NCBI RefSeq assembly: GCF_947179165.1
Contig: NC_077239.1
Coordinates: 67,560,634-67,624,633, forward strand
Source: Solanum dulcamara
Taxonomy: Eukaryota > Streptophyta > Magnoliopsida > Solanales > Solanaceae
Length of the DNA stretch: 64,000 nt
Direction of reading: 5' to 3'
Numbering within the stretch: position 1 is the stretch's first letter; every line of letters starts with the position of its first letter. The position numbers were made by a program, and so were the translations under genes. Below the pieces are notes generated by a model. The model made no database searches, was not told the DNA's origin, and saw only the letters and a program-made list of their open reading frames with translations. This document shows, in pieces, positions 1-12,286 of this stretch.

Positions 1-1
1 T

Positions 2-148
2 TTGGTGGAAAAGAACTTCCACATTTTTCGAGTTGGTAGGAGTACTCTACGCAAGTTCAAGCAAGACATGGTGTTTGAATTTGAAAAGCACATAAATTCA
101 GTTATGAGGAAGGGGAGAAATATAACAAAGGATGAGATATATAAATAG
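2..148 (+). CDS. 3' end of an unidentified gene (partial)
   Basis: Reading from base 2 gives 48 uninterrupted codons and a TAG stop at 146-148. The peptide is rich in Lys, Arg and Phe/Glu (it contains FRVGRSTLRKFKQDMVFEFE) and ends ITKDEIYK. It has no Met start here, so the start lies left of the window, and the composition looks coding rather than random AT-rich DNA. Just past the stop is a short (TAG)n run, then AT-rich sequence that could be a 3' UTR. I do not recognise the family. It could also be a last exon whose splice acceptor lies outside the window, or a gene fragment. Confidence 0.4.
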   Translation: MVEKNFHIFRVGRSTLRKFKQDMVFEFEKHINSVMRKGRNITKDEIYK

Positions 149-988
149 TAGTAGTAGTAGTAATAGTTAATTGGTGCAATAATATATATTCACTGGCTTA
201 AATTTTACGCTATAGTTTGATTTCGGATGATGAGGACGAAAAGTAGGTAGTTTCAGGAATGCGTTACTTTTCCGCAGACTTGCTCCAACTTACATGTTCA
301 TTTTGTTTTATTTTTCTACTATATAATAGTTTTACTACATATTCCAGTTTGATGCTCCACGCTGTAAAGCCATCTTCTTATTCTTTTCTTTGCGGGTAAG
401 ATTAGAGTCGGATCTAGAATATAAAATCAGCCATATACTCACTGCACTCAATATATTTTTGTGGAAACGGGTGCCTAGTCACTATGGCTATCTCACATGT
501 GCACATATATTAGTCTAGTAGACTGTGGCAGAGGCATAAATTTTCACTTGGGAAATTTCAAAAATAAATATTCCTTTTATGTATTCAACAATTTTTTATC
601 GTACGCATGATCTTTTACTTATATAGAAAATATAATAGTGTGATAGATCACTTTGAAATTGCTATTGTTAAGTCTAAATTATTGCCCCAAAAGTTGGGAG
701 TTTTAATTTGGACTTGTGACAAAGTGCTGAGTGAGAGGAATTCGGTAATGATTCAAACCGTGTGTGGATATAGGGGATTCGTATTTCATTTCAATTTTCC
801 AACTTTCCAACTTTCCTAGATTCATCCGTTTCTATACCTTCTATATGTATACTTTTTATTCCTCTCTTCCCTACACCATCTATAATCTATCTTTTTGTGC
901 TTTGCCTTTATCCGGGTAGCAACTAGCAAGATTCTTGGTTGCTAAGAGATCAAGTTGAATCAATGTCAGCGGGCATAAGATACTTGCG
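149..988. other. AT-rich intergenic DNA
   Basis: This stretch holds a (TAG)n microsatellite next to 146-166 and otherwise AT-rich DNA. The open frame at 607-819 has no recognisable motif and no coding-like composition. I see no gene here. Confidence 0.5.
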
Positions 989-990
989 CT

Positions 991-1423
991 TTGTTTGGAT
1001 GGTGGTTATATATTATTTCATAATGTATTGTATTGTGTTGTACTGTATCATACTGTATAATTTTAATGAATACAATATTTGGATAGATTGTATCGTTCTT
1101 TGTTATTACATAATATCACACATCCATGATTTGAATGATTAACTTACAAAAAAAATAAGATACAGGCTATATACTATGAAAAGGTAGGGTAAAAATGAAA
1201 TATAATTATTAAATAATAAATAAAGATAAAATTAGAAGAAAATATTAAGGTAACGATGTGATCACACTAAATCAGTTGTTACATAAAATGGGTCTTTTCG
1301 TCATTGCCTAATAATGCATTTAAAATATACGATACAATAGAATTTAAGTAACAATCGAAACAAATATTGTATTTAAACTAATAGTGCAATACAATACCAC
1401 GGGTAGCAACCATCCAAACAAGG
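991..1423. mobile_element. MITE with terminal inverted repeats
   Basis: The left end reads TTGTTTGGATGGTGGTTA and the right end is its near-exact inverse (AACCATCCAAACAAGG at 1408-1423). Just inside each end are runs of TATTGTATTGT and, inverted, ACAATACAATACC. The interior (about 430 bp) is AT-rich and non-coding. A non-autonomous DNA transposon is the natural reading. This end type is common in Solanaceae MITEs, probably of the hAT superfamily, but I could not see a clean 8-bp target duplication, so the superfamily is uncertain. Confidence 0.75.
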
Positions 1424-3167
1424 TATTAAAGAATCTACTAGTAGGACATAATTATTCATTGGGGCAGTCTGGCCTAATTTGTGATTTAATAGGGTTGGAC
1501 TATGATTTTTGGAGTCCATTTAAGAATAGAGTTTTTTTAGCCTGGCCGGGTAAGTCCGCTAGCTTGTAGGGCTGGAACAATCTGGGTTCGACCACCTGTG
1601 AGCCGTTGTAATGGCCCCCCAGGTCATTTATGTGTGAATGCATGCATTTTTTTTTACCATTTAGAGTGTTCCTATAGCGACCCCAAGTCATTTATGACTT
1701 GCTTGCTGGCACTGATCGCTTGGTTGTCTGGTCATTCATTTGGGATTTATTCCTATTTCTATGTTTTGGAGCTTTTAGAACATGAATAGTTGACTACGAA
1801 CAAAATGATAGGTAAATGATCTCAAAATGGAATTTTGACGGTTCCATCAGCCCCGAAATGGTCATTTTAGGCTAGTGGCATAGTCGACTCATGTTCTGAT
1901 GCCTTCAGTGCGAGTTTGAACCATTAGGTGTTTTAGCCTTTGAGTTTTGGCATAAGTTTGACTTTGGTCAATATTCTTGAAAAATGCACTCGAATGGATA
2001 TTCTGTCAGGGCGAATAGCTCCAAAATATCGAGTTTTTTCTAGAAATATCTTTCGTACACTATTCGAGGCTTTTGGTCTAATCCCGAGGTCTCTTGTAGA
2101 AATGGCTAAAAATGATAGTTGGATGTGGGACCCACTTTTTATTGAGATGACCTCGAATGGAAATTTTGATTGCATGTCGAGTTCAAAACATCAAATTTGG
2201 TGGTTTAGCATAGTTTTTTTGCACACACGGGGTTTCGAACGAATCTCGAACACCCCATTGAAGGATTTGAAACTTGGTCAAACCAGCTGATGCAACTCAG
2301 CTGGTGTAGGCCATGTCGGCCTTTGCGAGCCACCTTGGCTGCTTTCGCGTAGCCTGATCCCCCAGTCTTTCGCATTTGCGAGCCTCCATTAGCGACCGTG
2401 AAGGGCATTTTTCTAGTGGCCCAGGATCGCGAGCCTAGGGCTCCGCAATCGCAAAGGGCAAGTTCATCTTTTCTCTTATTAAAAGACTAGAAGCGATCAA
2501 CAGCGATATGAAACTTCAAAAGCTGATTTCTCACTTGTTTCAAGTCAAAATTTGGTGATTCAAAATTCTGGGCGTTCGTAAAGTTTGTGGATACATGGGT
2601 AACTAATCGGGGAGTGTTAGGACCCTTATTTCGAGGTAAATTTGTGCTTTAACTATTTTCATGGCCCTATTCTTTAACTTAGGAAGTGTTTTTCTTGTAT
2701 GAGGTGTATTCCGTTGTTTCAAGCCCCGAATTGTGTTCCATTTTGGAAAACAAGTTCGGGAAGTTGAATTAGACCTTTTCACAGAGGTAATTTCAGAATT
2801 TCTGGCACGAATCCCATTTTCCCATTTTAGACTACAAAATTGATTCATTTCTATTTTTAGTAATCTTAGTGTTTAAGCGACTATAATAACGTTGTAATTT
2901 TATTTTTTATAGCGTGTCAGCATTACGAGGTCGTATGAAAGAGAAAAGCTCCAAAGACTTGAATTTGGGCACGCACGATCGGCCTAAAGTAAGCTACAAC
3001 TTCCATCTCCTTAGACTGAACATGAATATGTAAATATATGTTGATTTGTGTGAATTTGGAGGGTTAGTTGGTAGTTGATCACGTTTAACTCGTAAAATCA
3101 ACGTGTTAAGCATTTTTTGGGTATTTCGGGCATCGGTATCATGTTAGTTGCTTTAGTTGATCATCCA

Positions 3168-3222
3168 TGCCTTGTGGTGTGACTTGTATGTGCCTTGTGG
3201 TGTGACTTGTATGTGCCTTGTA
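3168..3222. repeat. 23-bp tandem repeat
   Basis: Two exact copies of a 23-bp unit (TGCCTTGTGGTGTGACTTGT plus ATG) lie at 3168-3190 and 3191-3213, followed by a partial third copy. It lies inside the old LTR-like sequence. Confidence 0.8.
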
Positions 3223-3639
3223 ATTATTATTGGAGCGTGTTTGGCCTTAGTCTAGGCTAGACTAGTGATTGTCATAGACTTACGTATTTTGGAGTCGTTA
3301 GGCCTTAGAATCTCTCTGACGTTGTTTCAGATGGCTTAGCTGCCTGTAGACTGATATAGCAAACTTGAGTTTGATAGTCTGAGCCTTATCTAGGTAGTAA
3401 CCCAGCTCTTGGAACCTTATGTCCATAATTTCCTCATTTCGTCGATTTCGATGTACTTGGTTTTTGTTTCGAAAGCTGCTCTTCAATTCAAGTTGGATAT
3501 GGTTCGGTCTTGGAGTAATTTATTGATGGCACTTGGTTTGGGGTTCTCCCCTTGAAGCTCATTTCGCTGTTGATTCTAAATCTAGCCGAGTTGCCTTTAT
3601 TCGTGGTTTAAGTCTTTGATTCACTTCAGCAGGTGCGAT

Positions 3640-3748
3640 TAAAGTCTATGCCTCGATATCTTCATCCCTGGTGAGATTCCTTGGCTACTTGCAACTTTGG
3701 TTAGAGTACATCGCTATCTTCAGCCTTGGTTAGAGTCCTTGGCATTTG
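3640..3748. repeat. Degenerate minisatellite, left part
   Basis: The core CCTTGGTTAGAGTCCTTGGC recurs with variants such as CAACTTTGGTTAGAGTACAT, giving half-units of about 27-29 bp. The array continues at 12292 on the other side of R1, which shows that R1 landed inside it. Confidence 0.65.
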
Positions 3749-5536
3749 TGTCACAACCCCAACCCATTGTGACTGACACCCACTCTAACTCTTCGGTGGA
3801 AGAAGCATTCTAACAGCCCAACAATAAAAATTGAATCATGTACACAAGTTTAGATATGCAGAAGCAGGATATAAACTAGAATAATGAATGAGTCACAATA
3901 AACTCAGCAAAAAAAAAAGATCAAATATCAAGAAGTGCGGAAATACCCTAGGAAACTGAAAGTCGTCCGTACTAAAATTCTAACAATGTCTGAAAAGAAA
4001 AGGGAAACACTCCCACAAGAAAACATAATAATAAAACAGTGTCTAAAGTCTTAGTCCTAGAAAAGGGACTAGAACATGGAGAGTCCATGGCATCTTGAAA
4101 CCAACAGCTCATCCTTGAACTCGAACAAGCTTAATCTTCTAACTGAGGTCTTTTCGTAGTCGGCTGAATATGCCCTATACTCAATAAAAAGGCAGAGCAA
4201 GAGTATATTATTGCACAAAAATAATGGTGTACTGGTAGGATCACGCGGTTAGCCAGTAGATGGATCATAGACAAGTAAATTCAACACAATAAGCATATAC
4301 ATATACAGAATAAGTCAACAACATCTCAATATCACAACTTAATCTCGTCCACATGTTATAATTTCACACAAGGATCCTCTCAAGGGACCTACAAACAATC
4401 AACTTTGTGTTGGAACGTGACACTCGATCCAAGTATGTGTCAGAGTATGACACCCAATTCAAATACATGTCAGAATGTGACACCCGATCTAAATTATGTG
4501 TCGGAACATGACACTCGATCCCAAGATATCACAATCATAAGAACATTCAATGTTTACAATATTTATGTTACGACACCCGATCCCAAGATATCACAATCAC
4601 AATAACATTCAATGTTTACAACATTTATACTACCCAAAACAAGTTCATCATAATAACAGGCTAGCAATTGATCATTTCACACATAATCTAGCATATTTTT
4701 CTATTTATATACACACATGCATATCATGAAGCAATTAAATAAGTATATGAAAATCATACGGCAAACTAGACCATTACCTACCTCAAATTCAAGCTTTTAC
4801 AACCTTACAATGCGAGAGCCTTCCATTTTCAGATTCGTTCTTCTCATTCTTAGTCTAGAAAACATTAAATAGATATCAAGGATCATTATAATGGCCTAAC
4901 TATCAGGAAATATAACATAATTTCACTCCTTAGGCCAAACCCATGATCCTAACCTTACCCTAGGGCTATTTTCCACCATAGATATTCAGTTCAAACCCTC
5001 CCCCAATGATTATCACCCATAATTCTAGTTTCTAGGAATCAAAGTATGAATATAGGGAGTAAATACCTTACCTTAAGCGTGAAAATCCGTGGAAAATAAA
5101 TAAAAATTACCCTAGGTCGCCTCTTGGGATTTTAAAAACTAATTGTTGCAGAAGAGACCGTTTCTGCTCTTTTTCATGACTTAAGTCATGACTGCCCCGC
5201 TCTGATGGGATATACGGAAATAGTGAGCTCGGAGTTTGTGCTCCAAGCCACTATTTCTCAATACACCCTTTCCAAATATGCATTAAAATTATACCCTTCA
5301 TGCCAAATTTGATTTTGAGAGTTTTACTTATCCAAATATGATTCCGCAAAGCCGTAAATGCTCCGCATCTTCTTGGCTATCAGCCTGTCCAATAAAATTA
5401 TAGATTAGACTTCACCTGACTCAGAATTCGTCCAAGTATAATCTAGGCTCAAATTTTTTGAAGTTACTACCCGAGTTTTCTAGCCCGAAATCCTTCCCTA
5501 TTGGCCTATCCCTAACGACGGGAACATATCATTACA
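3749..5536 (-). repeat. R1 3' LTR (left copy)
   Basis: About 1.79 kb, aligned by eye with 10782-12286. Shared landmarks include the ACTCAATAAAAAGGCAGAGC block near 4180, the short tandem repeats near 4405-4600 and the ATCTAGCATATTT block near 4690. It is longer than the other copy because it keeps the segment 3795-4090. Confidence 0.88.
4405..4600. repeat. Short tandem repeat inside R1-family LTR
   Basis: About five copies of a unit of roughly 32-38 bp are built on GTGTCGGAACGTGACACCCG with small changes. The same array occurs at about 11140-11270 in the other LTR, and inverted at about 33880-33960 in solo LTR S2. It therefore marks the LTR family. Confidence 0.7.
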
Positions 5537-5639
5537 ATAGATATCAATTTATCCATCACCCATCTCTAAGTGACGAACTAAGGAAAACAGGGCTAAAGTA
5601 AAGATAGAGAAGTACCTGTTTCATCTAACAGTTGATGAT

Positions 5640-7314
5640 ACTTGTCTCGTATGTCTTTCTCAGTCTCCCAAGTAGATTCCTCTACCGAATGATGTTTCCA
5701 TTATACTTTAACCATATTGATCTCCTTAGTCCTCAATTTTTGAACGTCACGATTAAGAATTGCAACTAGATCTTTCTCATATTGAAGCTCCTTGTCTATT
5801 AATACTGAGTCCTATTTAATGGTGTAGTCCCCATCCCATGGTACTTTTTAAACATAGACACCTGGAACACCGAGTGTACCCTAGACAAGCTAGGTGGTAA
5901 GGCCAACATGTATTCCACTAGCCCTACACAATTAAGAATTTCAAAAGGATCAATATAGCGAGGGCTGAGTTTTCCTTCTTGCCAAACCTCATTACCCCTT
6001 TAATGGGTGATACTTTTAGAAGTGCTTTCTCACCAGCCTCGAATGTCATATCCTTTACCTTACAATCAGCATACTCTTTCTGACAACTCTGAGCCACTAG
6101 AAGCTTAGCTTGGATGCTTTTTACCTTATCTTGAGCATCCGTCACTAAGTCAACCCCCAATGACTCCACTTCCCCAGCTTTAAACCACCCTATGGGAGAC
6201 CTGCATTCCCTCCCATACAAGGTTTCGAATGGTGACATATCAATACTAGCGTGGTAGCTATTATTGTAGGAGAACTCACACTAGGGTAAGAACTTGTCCC
6301 AATGTTCCCCAAAGTCTATCACACATGCCCTCAACATATCTTTCAGCACTTGGATAGTCCTTTCTGACTGCTCGTCTGTCTGTGGATGAAAAGTTGTGTT
6401 GAAAGTGAGATGAGTACCCAACTCTTCATGCAACTTACCCAAAATTTGGAAGTGAACTACGTACCACGGTTTGAAATTATAAAAAGAGGCACCTCATGCA
6501 GCCTTACTATCTCCTTCACATAAATTTTGACCAACTATTGTATATTGTAATCCACTCTAACCGGAATGAAGAGTGCTAACTTTTTTAACCTGTCAACCAC
6601 CACCCAAATAGAGTCATGGTTTCCCAAAGTCTTAGGAAGTCCCCACCACGAAATTAATGGCTATTCTCTCCCACTTCCATTCAGGAATGGGCATTCTTTG
6701 CAACAAACCTGCAGGTCTTTGGTGCTCATACTTCATCTGTTGGCAGTTCTAACACTTGGATACATATTCAGCTATGTCTTTCTTCATACTCGGACACCAA
6801 TTTAGACGTTTCAAGTCTTGATACATCTTAGTCACTCTAGGGTGAATAGAGTACCGTGAACCATGAGATTCAAATAGGATCTTTTGAATTTGTTAATCTA
6901 CCTGGGGAACACAAATACTTCCCCTAAACGGAAGAACCCCACTTGCATCTAGTTTGAGTATGGAGCCTTGCACATCAACACCTTTCCTCTAATTTTATTT
7001 AAGTATAAATCTTCAAACTGCATGGTCTTGATCTCTTCTATGAAAGTGGGCCTTAGATCAACTCCGGCCATTATCCCATCATTCTCTAAGATGCCTAGCC
7101 TCATGAATCTGGCCTCCAAGGCCTGAATTTCTCTAGCCAAGGGCCACTTAAGGCCCCCTAAATAAGCTAAACTGCCCATGCTCACTGCCTTCCGACTTAA
7201 TGCATCTGCTACCGCATTAGCCTTGCTTGGATGGTATTGGATAGTGATATTATAGTTCTTAAGCAACTCCATCCACCTTCTTTGTCTCAAATTCAAGTCT
7301 TTCCAGGTGAACAC
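5640..7314 (-). pseudogene. R1 integrase with chromodomain-like tail (broken)
   Basis: The RNase H end at 7314 reads [20 protein letters not shown] and continues to [19 protein letters not shown]. Downstream are a zinc-binding HHCC-like region near 6800-6880 ([23 protein letters not shown]), a DDE-core stretch, and MSPFETLYGRECRSPIGWF at 6238. The gypsy tail (KGVMRFGKK) follows, and at about 5620-5700 comes ESTWETEKDIRDKYHQL, which matches the end of a chromodomain. Stops and frameshifts break the frame repeatedly. Integrase would insert the cDNA; here it cannot be made as one protein. Confidence 0.8.
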
Positions 7315-7374
7315 GTGTTGTACGTTGCGGTGATTAGTAAAAATCTCACACTTAACACCGTATAAATAATGTCT

Positions 7375-8585
7375 TCATATTTTTAGTGCAAACACTACCA
7401 CTGCCAACTCCAATTTATGATTTGGGTAGTTCCTCTCATGCACCTTCAATTGTCTCAAAGTATATGCTATAATATTCTTATCCTGCATCAACATAGCACT
7501 CAAACTGGAATATGAAGCATCACAATAAATAATAAAATCTTTACCTTCGACTGATAGGGTCAAAATTAGTGTTGTGGTCAGGAGAGTTTTGAGCTTTTGG
7601 AAGATCTCTTCATACTTGTCAGTCTACTTGAATGGTACTTTTTTTTAGTCAACCGGGTTAAATGACTAGCAATAGAAGCAAAGTTTTTCATGAACCGGCG
7701 ATAGTAACTGGACAGCCCTAAAAAACTTCTAACCTCTGTCACAAAACTAGGCCTTTCCCAATTCTTAACTACCTCAATCTTTTGTGGGTCCACCATTACT
7801 CATTCTTTTGAAACAACATGGCCTAAAAAGGCAATTGAAGACAGCTAAAATTCACACTTAGATAATTTCACATATAACTTTTGTCTTCCCAAAACTCCCA
7901 ACATAATTTGAAGATGATCTACATGTTTCTGTTCACTCTTTGAATACACTAATATATCATCTATAAACACTATCATGAATAAATCCAGAAATGATTAGAA
8001 CATCCCATTCATCAAACTCATTAAGGCAGCAGGTGCATTGGTCAACCCAAAGGACATTACTAAAAATTCATAGTGCCCATACCTGGTCCTAAAAGCTGTT
8101 TTGTGCATATCCTTAGGTCTAATTTTCAACTGATGATACCCATACCTAAGATCAATCTTTGAGAAGACTGAAGCACCTTGTAACTGGTCAAAAAGGTCAC
8201 TAATACAAGGCAAAAGGTATTTATTTTTTATGGTGACCTTATTCAACTGTCAGTATTCAATGCACATACTCATACTAACATCTTATTTCTTGACATACAA
8301 CACCGAAGCATTTCAAGGGGAAGCACCAGGATGACTGAACCCCTTATCAAAAAGCTCCTAAATTTGAGCCTTAAGCTCTCTCAACTCTGCCGGATCCACA
8401 TGGTAGGAAGGAATGAAAATTGGACGAGTACCCAGCTCTAAATCAATACAGAAGTCTATATCTCGGTCAGAAGGCATACCGGGAAAGTATGAAGGGAAAA
8501 ATTCCAAAAATTCACACACTACTGGAGTAGACTCAATAGTAAGAGGCTCTACCTCCACATTTTGGATATGGGCCAAATAGGCCAA
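7375..8585 (-). pseudogene. R1 reverse transcriptase/RNase H (broken)
   Basis: Gypsy RT motifs appear in order on the minus strand: [20 protein letters not shown] and [14 protein letters not shown] near 8240-8110, [20 protein letters not shown] near 8100, the catalytic [10 protein letters not shown] near 7945, and [20 protein letters not shown] near 7740. RNase H follows with FIIYCDASYSS at about 7530. Stops lie after NGMF (about 7995) and in the linker, so it is not a functional enzyme. Confidence 0.85.
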
Positions 8586-8599
8586 ACAACCCTGCCCTA

Positions 8600-10524
8600 C
8601 TTTTTTTCTAGCCTAGAGAAATGATATAACATTAACTGGCTTAGGCTTGTACACCCGTTTCCACTCTAACCTTTCCCTTCCCGAAATCTCTAGAGCCACT
8701 GTCTTTGCATTGCAATTAAGTACAATAAAGTAGGGGAACAACCAATTCATGCCAAAGATCACATCAAAATCTGTCATATCTAAGATCACTAAGTCAACCC
8801 AAGTCTACTATTCCATAAACATAATAGAACAAGAATGATACACATGGGTGACTATGACTGACTCTCCAACAGTGGTAGAAATATGAATAGGAGTATCCAA
8901 TATATCACACAATATATCAAAACCCAAGGCATATTTTACAAATACATAGGAATAAGTGGAATTCGGATCAAATAAAACTTTAGCCATCTGATCACAGACA
9001 AGTATAATACCTGTAATAACTGCACCAGATGCATCTGCCTCGGTCTTGCCTGGGAATGCATAAAACTAAGACTGGTCATCCTGACATGACACCTTTCTAC
9101 CTGGCTGGACTGCTCCCTGACCTGCACTACTACTGCCCTGGCCCCCACGACCTCTCATACTTTCTCCTCACCTGCTTTTTGAACTTCTTTAGCTATTGTT
9201 CCCTCCAGCTACTAGGACCACTGCTCGGACCTGCTGGGGTGCTGAAACTGTCCCAAAGGGGTGAGGGCACTCCCTCCGTATATGACTCAGATCTCCACAG
9301 TTAAAACAATTGCTATTAAGAGATGGGTAACTACCTGGAAATGATACTCCCTGACCCTCATGGGACTGATGCTGTTGCGCAGTACTTGAAAAACTGCCAG
9401 TGGAATAGGAAAGTGCTGACTGAACTAGTCGGGCAGCAATCATCGGCCTGCTTGACCCTCTAAAATAAGACTCATGTAAGTTACATTCACTCTTGGGCGT
9501 TTTAGCCAAAGCCTTGGCTTGCATATCCTTCCTCACACCTTCAACTTTCTTAATAAAATATATGACCTCATTAAAGCTCTTACCGGACGAAGTCATATGA
9601 ATAGAAAGTACTTGAAACTCGGGGTTCAACCCCTTCATGAACAACATAATCCTCTTCTCTTCTGTAGCTTTGGACAATGCATGAAATTTGGCCTCATAAG
9701 CAGCCACTGATAATCCTCCTTTCTCATGGTCCATAAACTCATACTTTTTCTTGTCCCTCAAGGTGTGAGGCACAAACTTCTCTATAAATAGAGCATAGAA
9801 CTGAGCCCAAGTGAGTGAGGGAAACACAGGTGAATGACACTCCACATAGGCCCTCCACCACTGCTTGGTCTCTCCCTATAGTTGGAAAGTCACAAACTCC
9901 ACTCCTATACAATATGCTGAGCTTGTGTATCCTCTCATAGTAATCAAGAATAAACTCGTAGATATCCTCATTTTTAGTAACATGGAAAACTGGAGGTTTG
10001 AGCTTGAGGAATTTGGTAAGCATGTCATGCTCAGTACGAGTCATCACAGGATTTATTATGGCCTGAAGAATATATCTGTACCTACTGCTTCATCTGTTGG
10101 ATGAACTACAACAGCAAATGAATAGTCAATAGGAGTTGGTGTTATGGTCATGGTGGGGATGGTGTCAGTGACAGCTATCCCACTTAGGATTGCAAAAATC
10201 TGCTGGGCCAAGATTGGATTAAGAGGGGGGATACCACAACCTCAGTTTGAGTACCTTCCTCTTGTTCTGCCTACCCTATTTCTCTCCAGCTTCTACCTCT
10301 CCCTCAAACTCATTATGGGGAACCAGAGGGACCTCACCTGCCAGAACCTCCTTAATAAGGACCTCTACTCTGGAAAGTGCTACCCTCCCTCTTCCCCTGC
10401 CTTGCCTACCTCTCCTACCAGTTCTTCTGCCACGTCCTTGAATGGCTGGCTCTTCTTTCGTTTTTTTCAGAAGAAGCTCTGTCTTATTGAATTTCTCCTT
10501 GAATTCCATCTGAAGGCTTAACAT
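8600..10524 (-). pseudogene. R1 gag and protease (broken)
   Basis: The N-terminal gag part (about 10524-10276) is Arg/Gly rich (GRGRRTGRRGRQGRGRGR). Then come the capsid-like segment ([20 protein letters not shown] at about 9810) and an intact CCHC zinc knuckle, CFNCGDLSHIRRECP, near 9290, which would bind RNA. A degenerate protease region lies near 9000-8750, where the active-site aspartate motif is altered. At least three frame breaks separate the parts. A plus-strand open frame at 10144-10521 is only the antisense shadow. Confidence 0.8.
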
Positions 10525-10765
10525 GAGCGACTAGCCTGACACCATTGTAATGTGTGTTAACCATCTGCGGATAAGAGAGTGAAAGCGATTAGATATTAAT
10601 TTGGATTACCAAATACTAATTAGAATCAAAGTATAGCACGAAGAAAGAAAGACAATGAAACTTTTCCTAAAATCCTGTAGCCTCTCGAAGAAAAGTACAT
10701 ACGTCCATACCATTTCACAAGACTATACTAGACGTATTTTGGTACAACAATATCAACGAACCTAG

Positions 10766-10777
10766 GCTCTGATACAA
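10766..10777 (-). other. R1 primer binding site (initiator tRNA-Met)
   Basis: On the minus strand, a few bases inside the 5' LTR (10782), the sequence reads TTGTATCAGAGC. This is one change from the plant initiator tRNA-Met complement TGGTATCAGAGC. It confirms the minus orientation of R1. Confidence 0.75.
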
Positions 10778-10781
10778 ACTT

Positions 10782-12286
10782 TGTCACAACCCCAACCCGT
10801 CGTGACTGGCACCCACTCTAACAAGTTCGTGAGAGCTTGAAACAAACAGCTCACCCTTGAACTCAAACAAGGTTAATCTTCTAAACGAGGTCTCTCTGTA
10901 GTCCGCTGAATATGCCATGTACTCAACAAAAAGGCAGAGCAAGAATAGTATCAGTATACAAAAATAATGGTGTACTATAGTATCACGTGGTTAGCCAATA
11001 AGTGGATCATAGACAAGTAAATTTAACACAATAGGCATATACATATATAGAATAAGTCAATGACATCTCAATATCACAACTCAATATCTTCCACATGCTA
11101 TAATTTAAATCAAGGGTCCTCTCAAGGAACCTATAAAAAAATAACTTTATGCCGAAATGTGACTCCTAATCCAAGTATGTGTCGGAGCGTGACAGCTGAT
11201 CCAAATACGTGTTGGAATGTGACACCCGATCCAAATTATGTATCAAAATGTGACACTCGATCCCAAGATATCACAATCACAAGAACATTCAATGTTTACA
11301 ATATTTATACAACCAAAAATAGGTTCATCACAATAAAAGGATAGCAATTGATCATTTCACACATAATCTAGCATGTTTCCCTATTCATATACAAGCATGC
11401 ATATTATGAAGCAATTTAATAAGTATATGAAATACATACAGAAAACTAGATTATCACCTACCTCAAATTCAAGCTTTTACAACCTTACAATATAAGAGCC
11501 TTCCCTTTTCGGTTTCGTTCTTCTCGTTCTTAGTCTAAAAAATATTAAGTACAAATCAAGGATCAATATAATAGCCTAACTATCTGGAAATATAACACAA
11601 TTTCACTTCCTAGGCCAAACCCATGATCCTAACCTTACCCTAGGGCTATTTTCCACCATAGATTTTTCAGTTTAAACCCTCCCACAATGATTATCACCCA
11701 TACTTTTAATTTCTAGAAATCAAAGTATGAATCTAGGGAGTAAAAATCTTACCTTAAGTGTGAAAATCTATGGAGAATCAATGAAAACTACCCTAGGTCG
11801 CCTCTTTGGGTTTTAGAAATTGATTGTTGTAGAAAAGACTGGTTCTGGTCTTTTTCACGACTTATGTCGTGACTGTCCCGCTCTGGCAGAATAGATCCCA
11901 CTCTGGCAGAAATAATCCATCTTTGGCAGGATATACGGAAATAGTGAGCTTGTACTTTTTGCTCCAAGCCCTCATTTCTCAACACACCCCTTCTAAAGAT
12001 GTATTAAAATTATACCATTCATGCCAAATTCGATTCCGAGAGTTTTACTCGCCCGAATGCGATTTTGCGAAGCCATAAATGCTCTGTATCATCTTGGCTA
12101 TCAGCCTGTCCAATCAAATTATAGATTTTACCTTCTATCAGTCACGTGATCATTTTATACTTCAGTTGACTCAAAATTCATCCAAGTCTGGCCTAGGCTC
12201 AAATTTTTCAAAGTTACTACCCAAAGTTCTATAACCTGAAATCCTTACCATTGGCCTATCCCTAATGACAGAAACATATCATTCCA
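10782..12286 (-). repeat. R1 5' LTR (right copy)
   Basis: About 1.5 kb, homologous to 3749-5536 with many substitutions and a deletion of about 280 bp. The divergence between the two copies is high by eye, consistent with an old insertion. The right flank begins with the target duplication ATTTG. Confidence 0.88.

Larger units (their letters stand above)
1607..3748 (+). mobile_element. Old LTR-like sequence, left part (host of R1)
   Basis: It begins TGTAATGGCCCCCCAGGTCA, a start typical of Solanaceae gypsy LTRs, and runs through non-coding sequence with GC-rich patches (about 2310-2460, several TCGCGAGCC/TTTGCGAGCC motifs) to the point where R1 is inserted. The sequence resumes at 12287 after R1. 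No internal coding region of this element is visible, so it is a solo or truncated LTR. The right boundary and target duplication could not be fixed, so the LTR assignment is an inference from the start motif and composition. Confidence 0.45.
3749..12286 (-). mobile_element. R1: complete but decayed Ty3/gypsy retrotransposon
   Basis: Two LTRs (3749-5536 and 10782-12286) begin TGTCACAACCCCAACCC and end near ATTACA/ATTCCA. A perfect 5-bp target duplication, ATTTG, lies at 3744-3748 and 12287-12291. The coding order on the minus strand is gag with zinc knuckle, protease, RT, RNase H, integrase and a chromodomain-like tail. RT before integrase places it in Ty3/gypsy, and the tail suggests a chromovirus. 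The reading frames are broken throughout, so it is inactive. The right LTR is about 280 bp shorter, mainly from a deletion matching about 3795-4090 of the left LTR. Confidence 0.92.

Noticed and set aside
1940..2290. 116-codon open frame on the plus strand
   Set aside because: It lies in the old LTR-like sequence, has no recognisable domain, and the opposite strand is also partly open. Chance open frame.
4405..4600. Possible CRISPR-like array of short repeats
   Set aside because: The units are imperfect, directly adjacent and lie in a plant LTR. There are no unique spacers and no cas genes.
10144..10521. 125-codon plus-strand open frame rich in Pro and Leu
   Set aside because: It is the antisense shadow of the Arg/Gly-rich N-terminal gag of R1.
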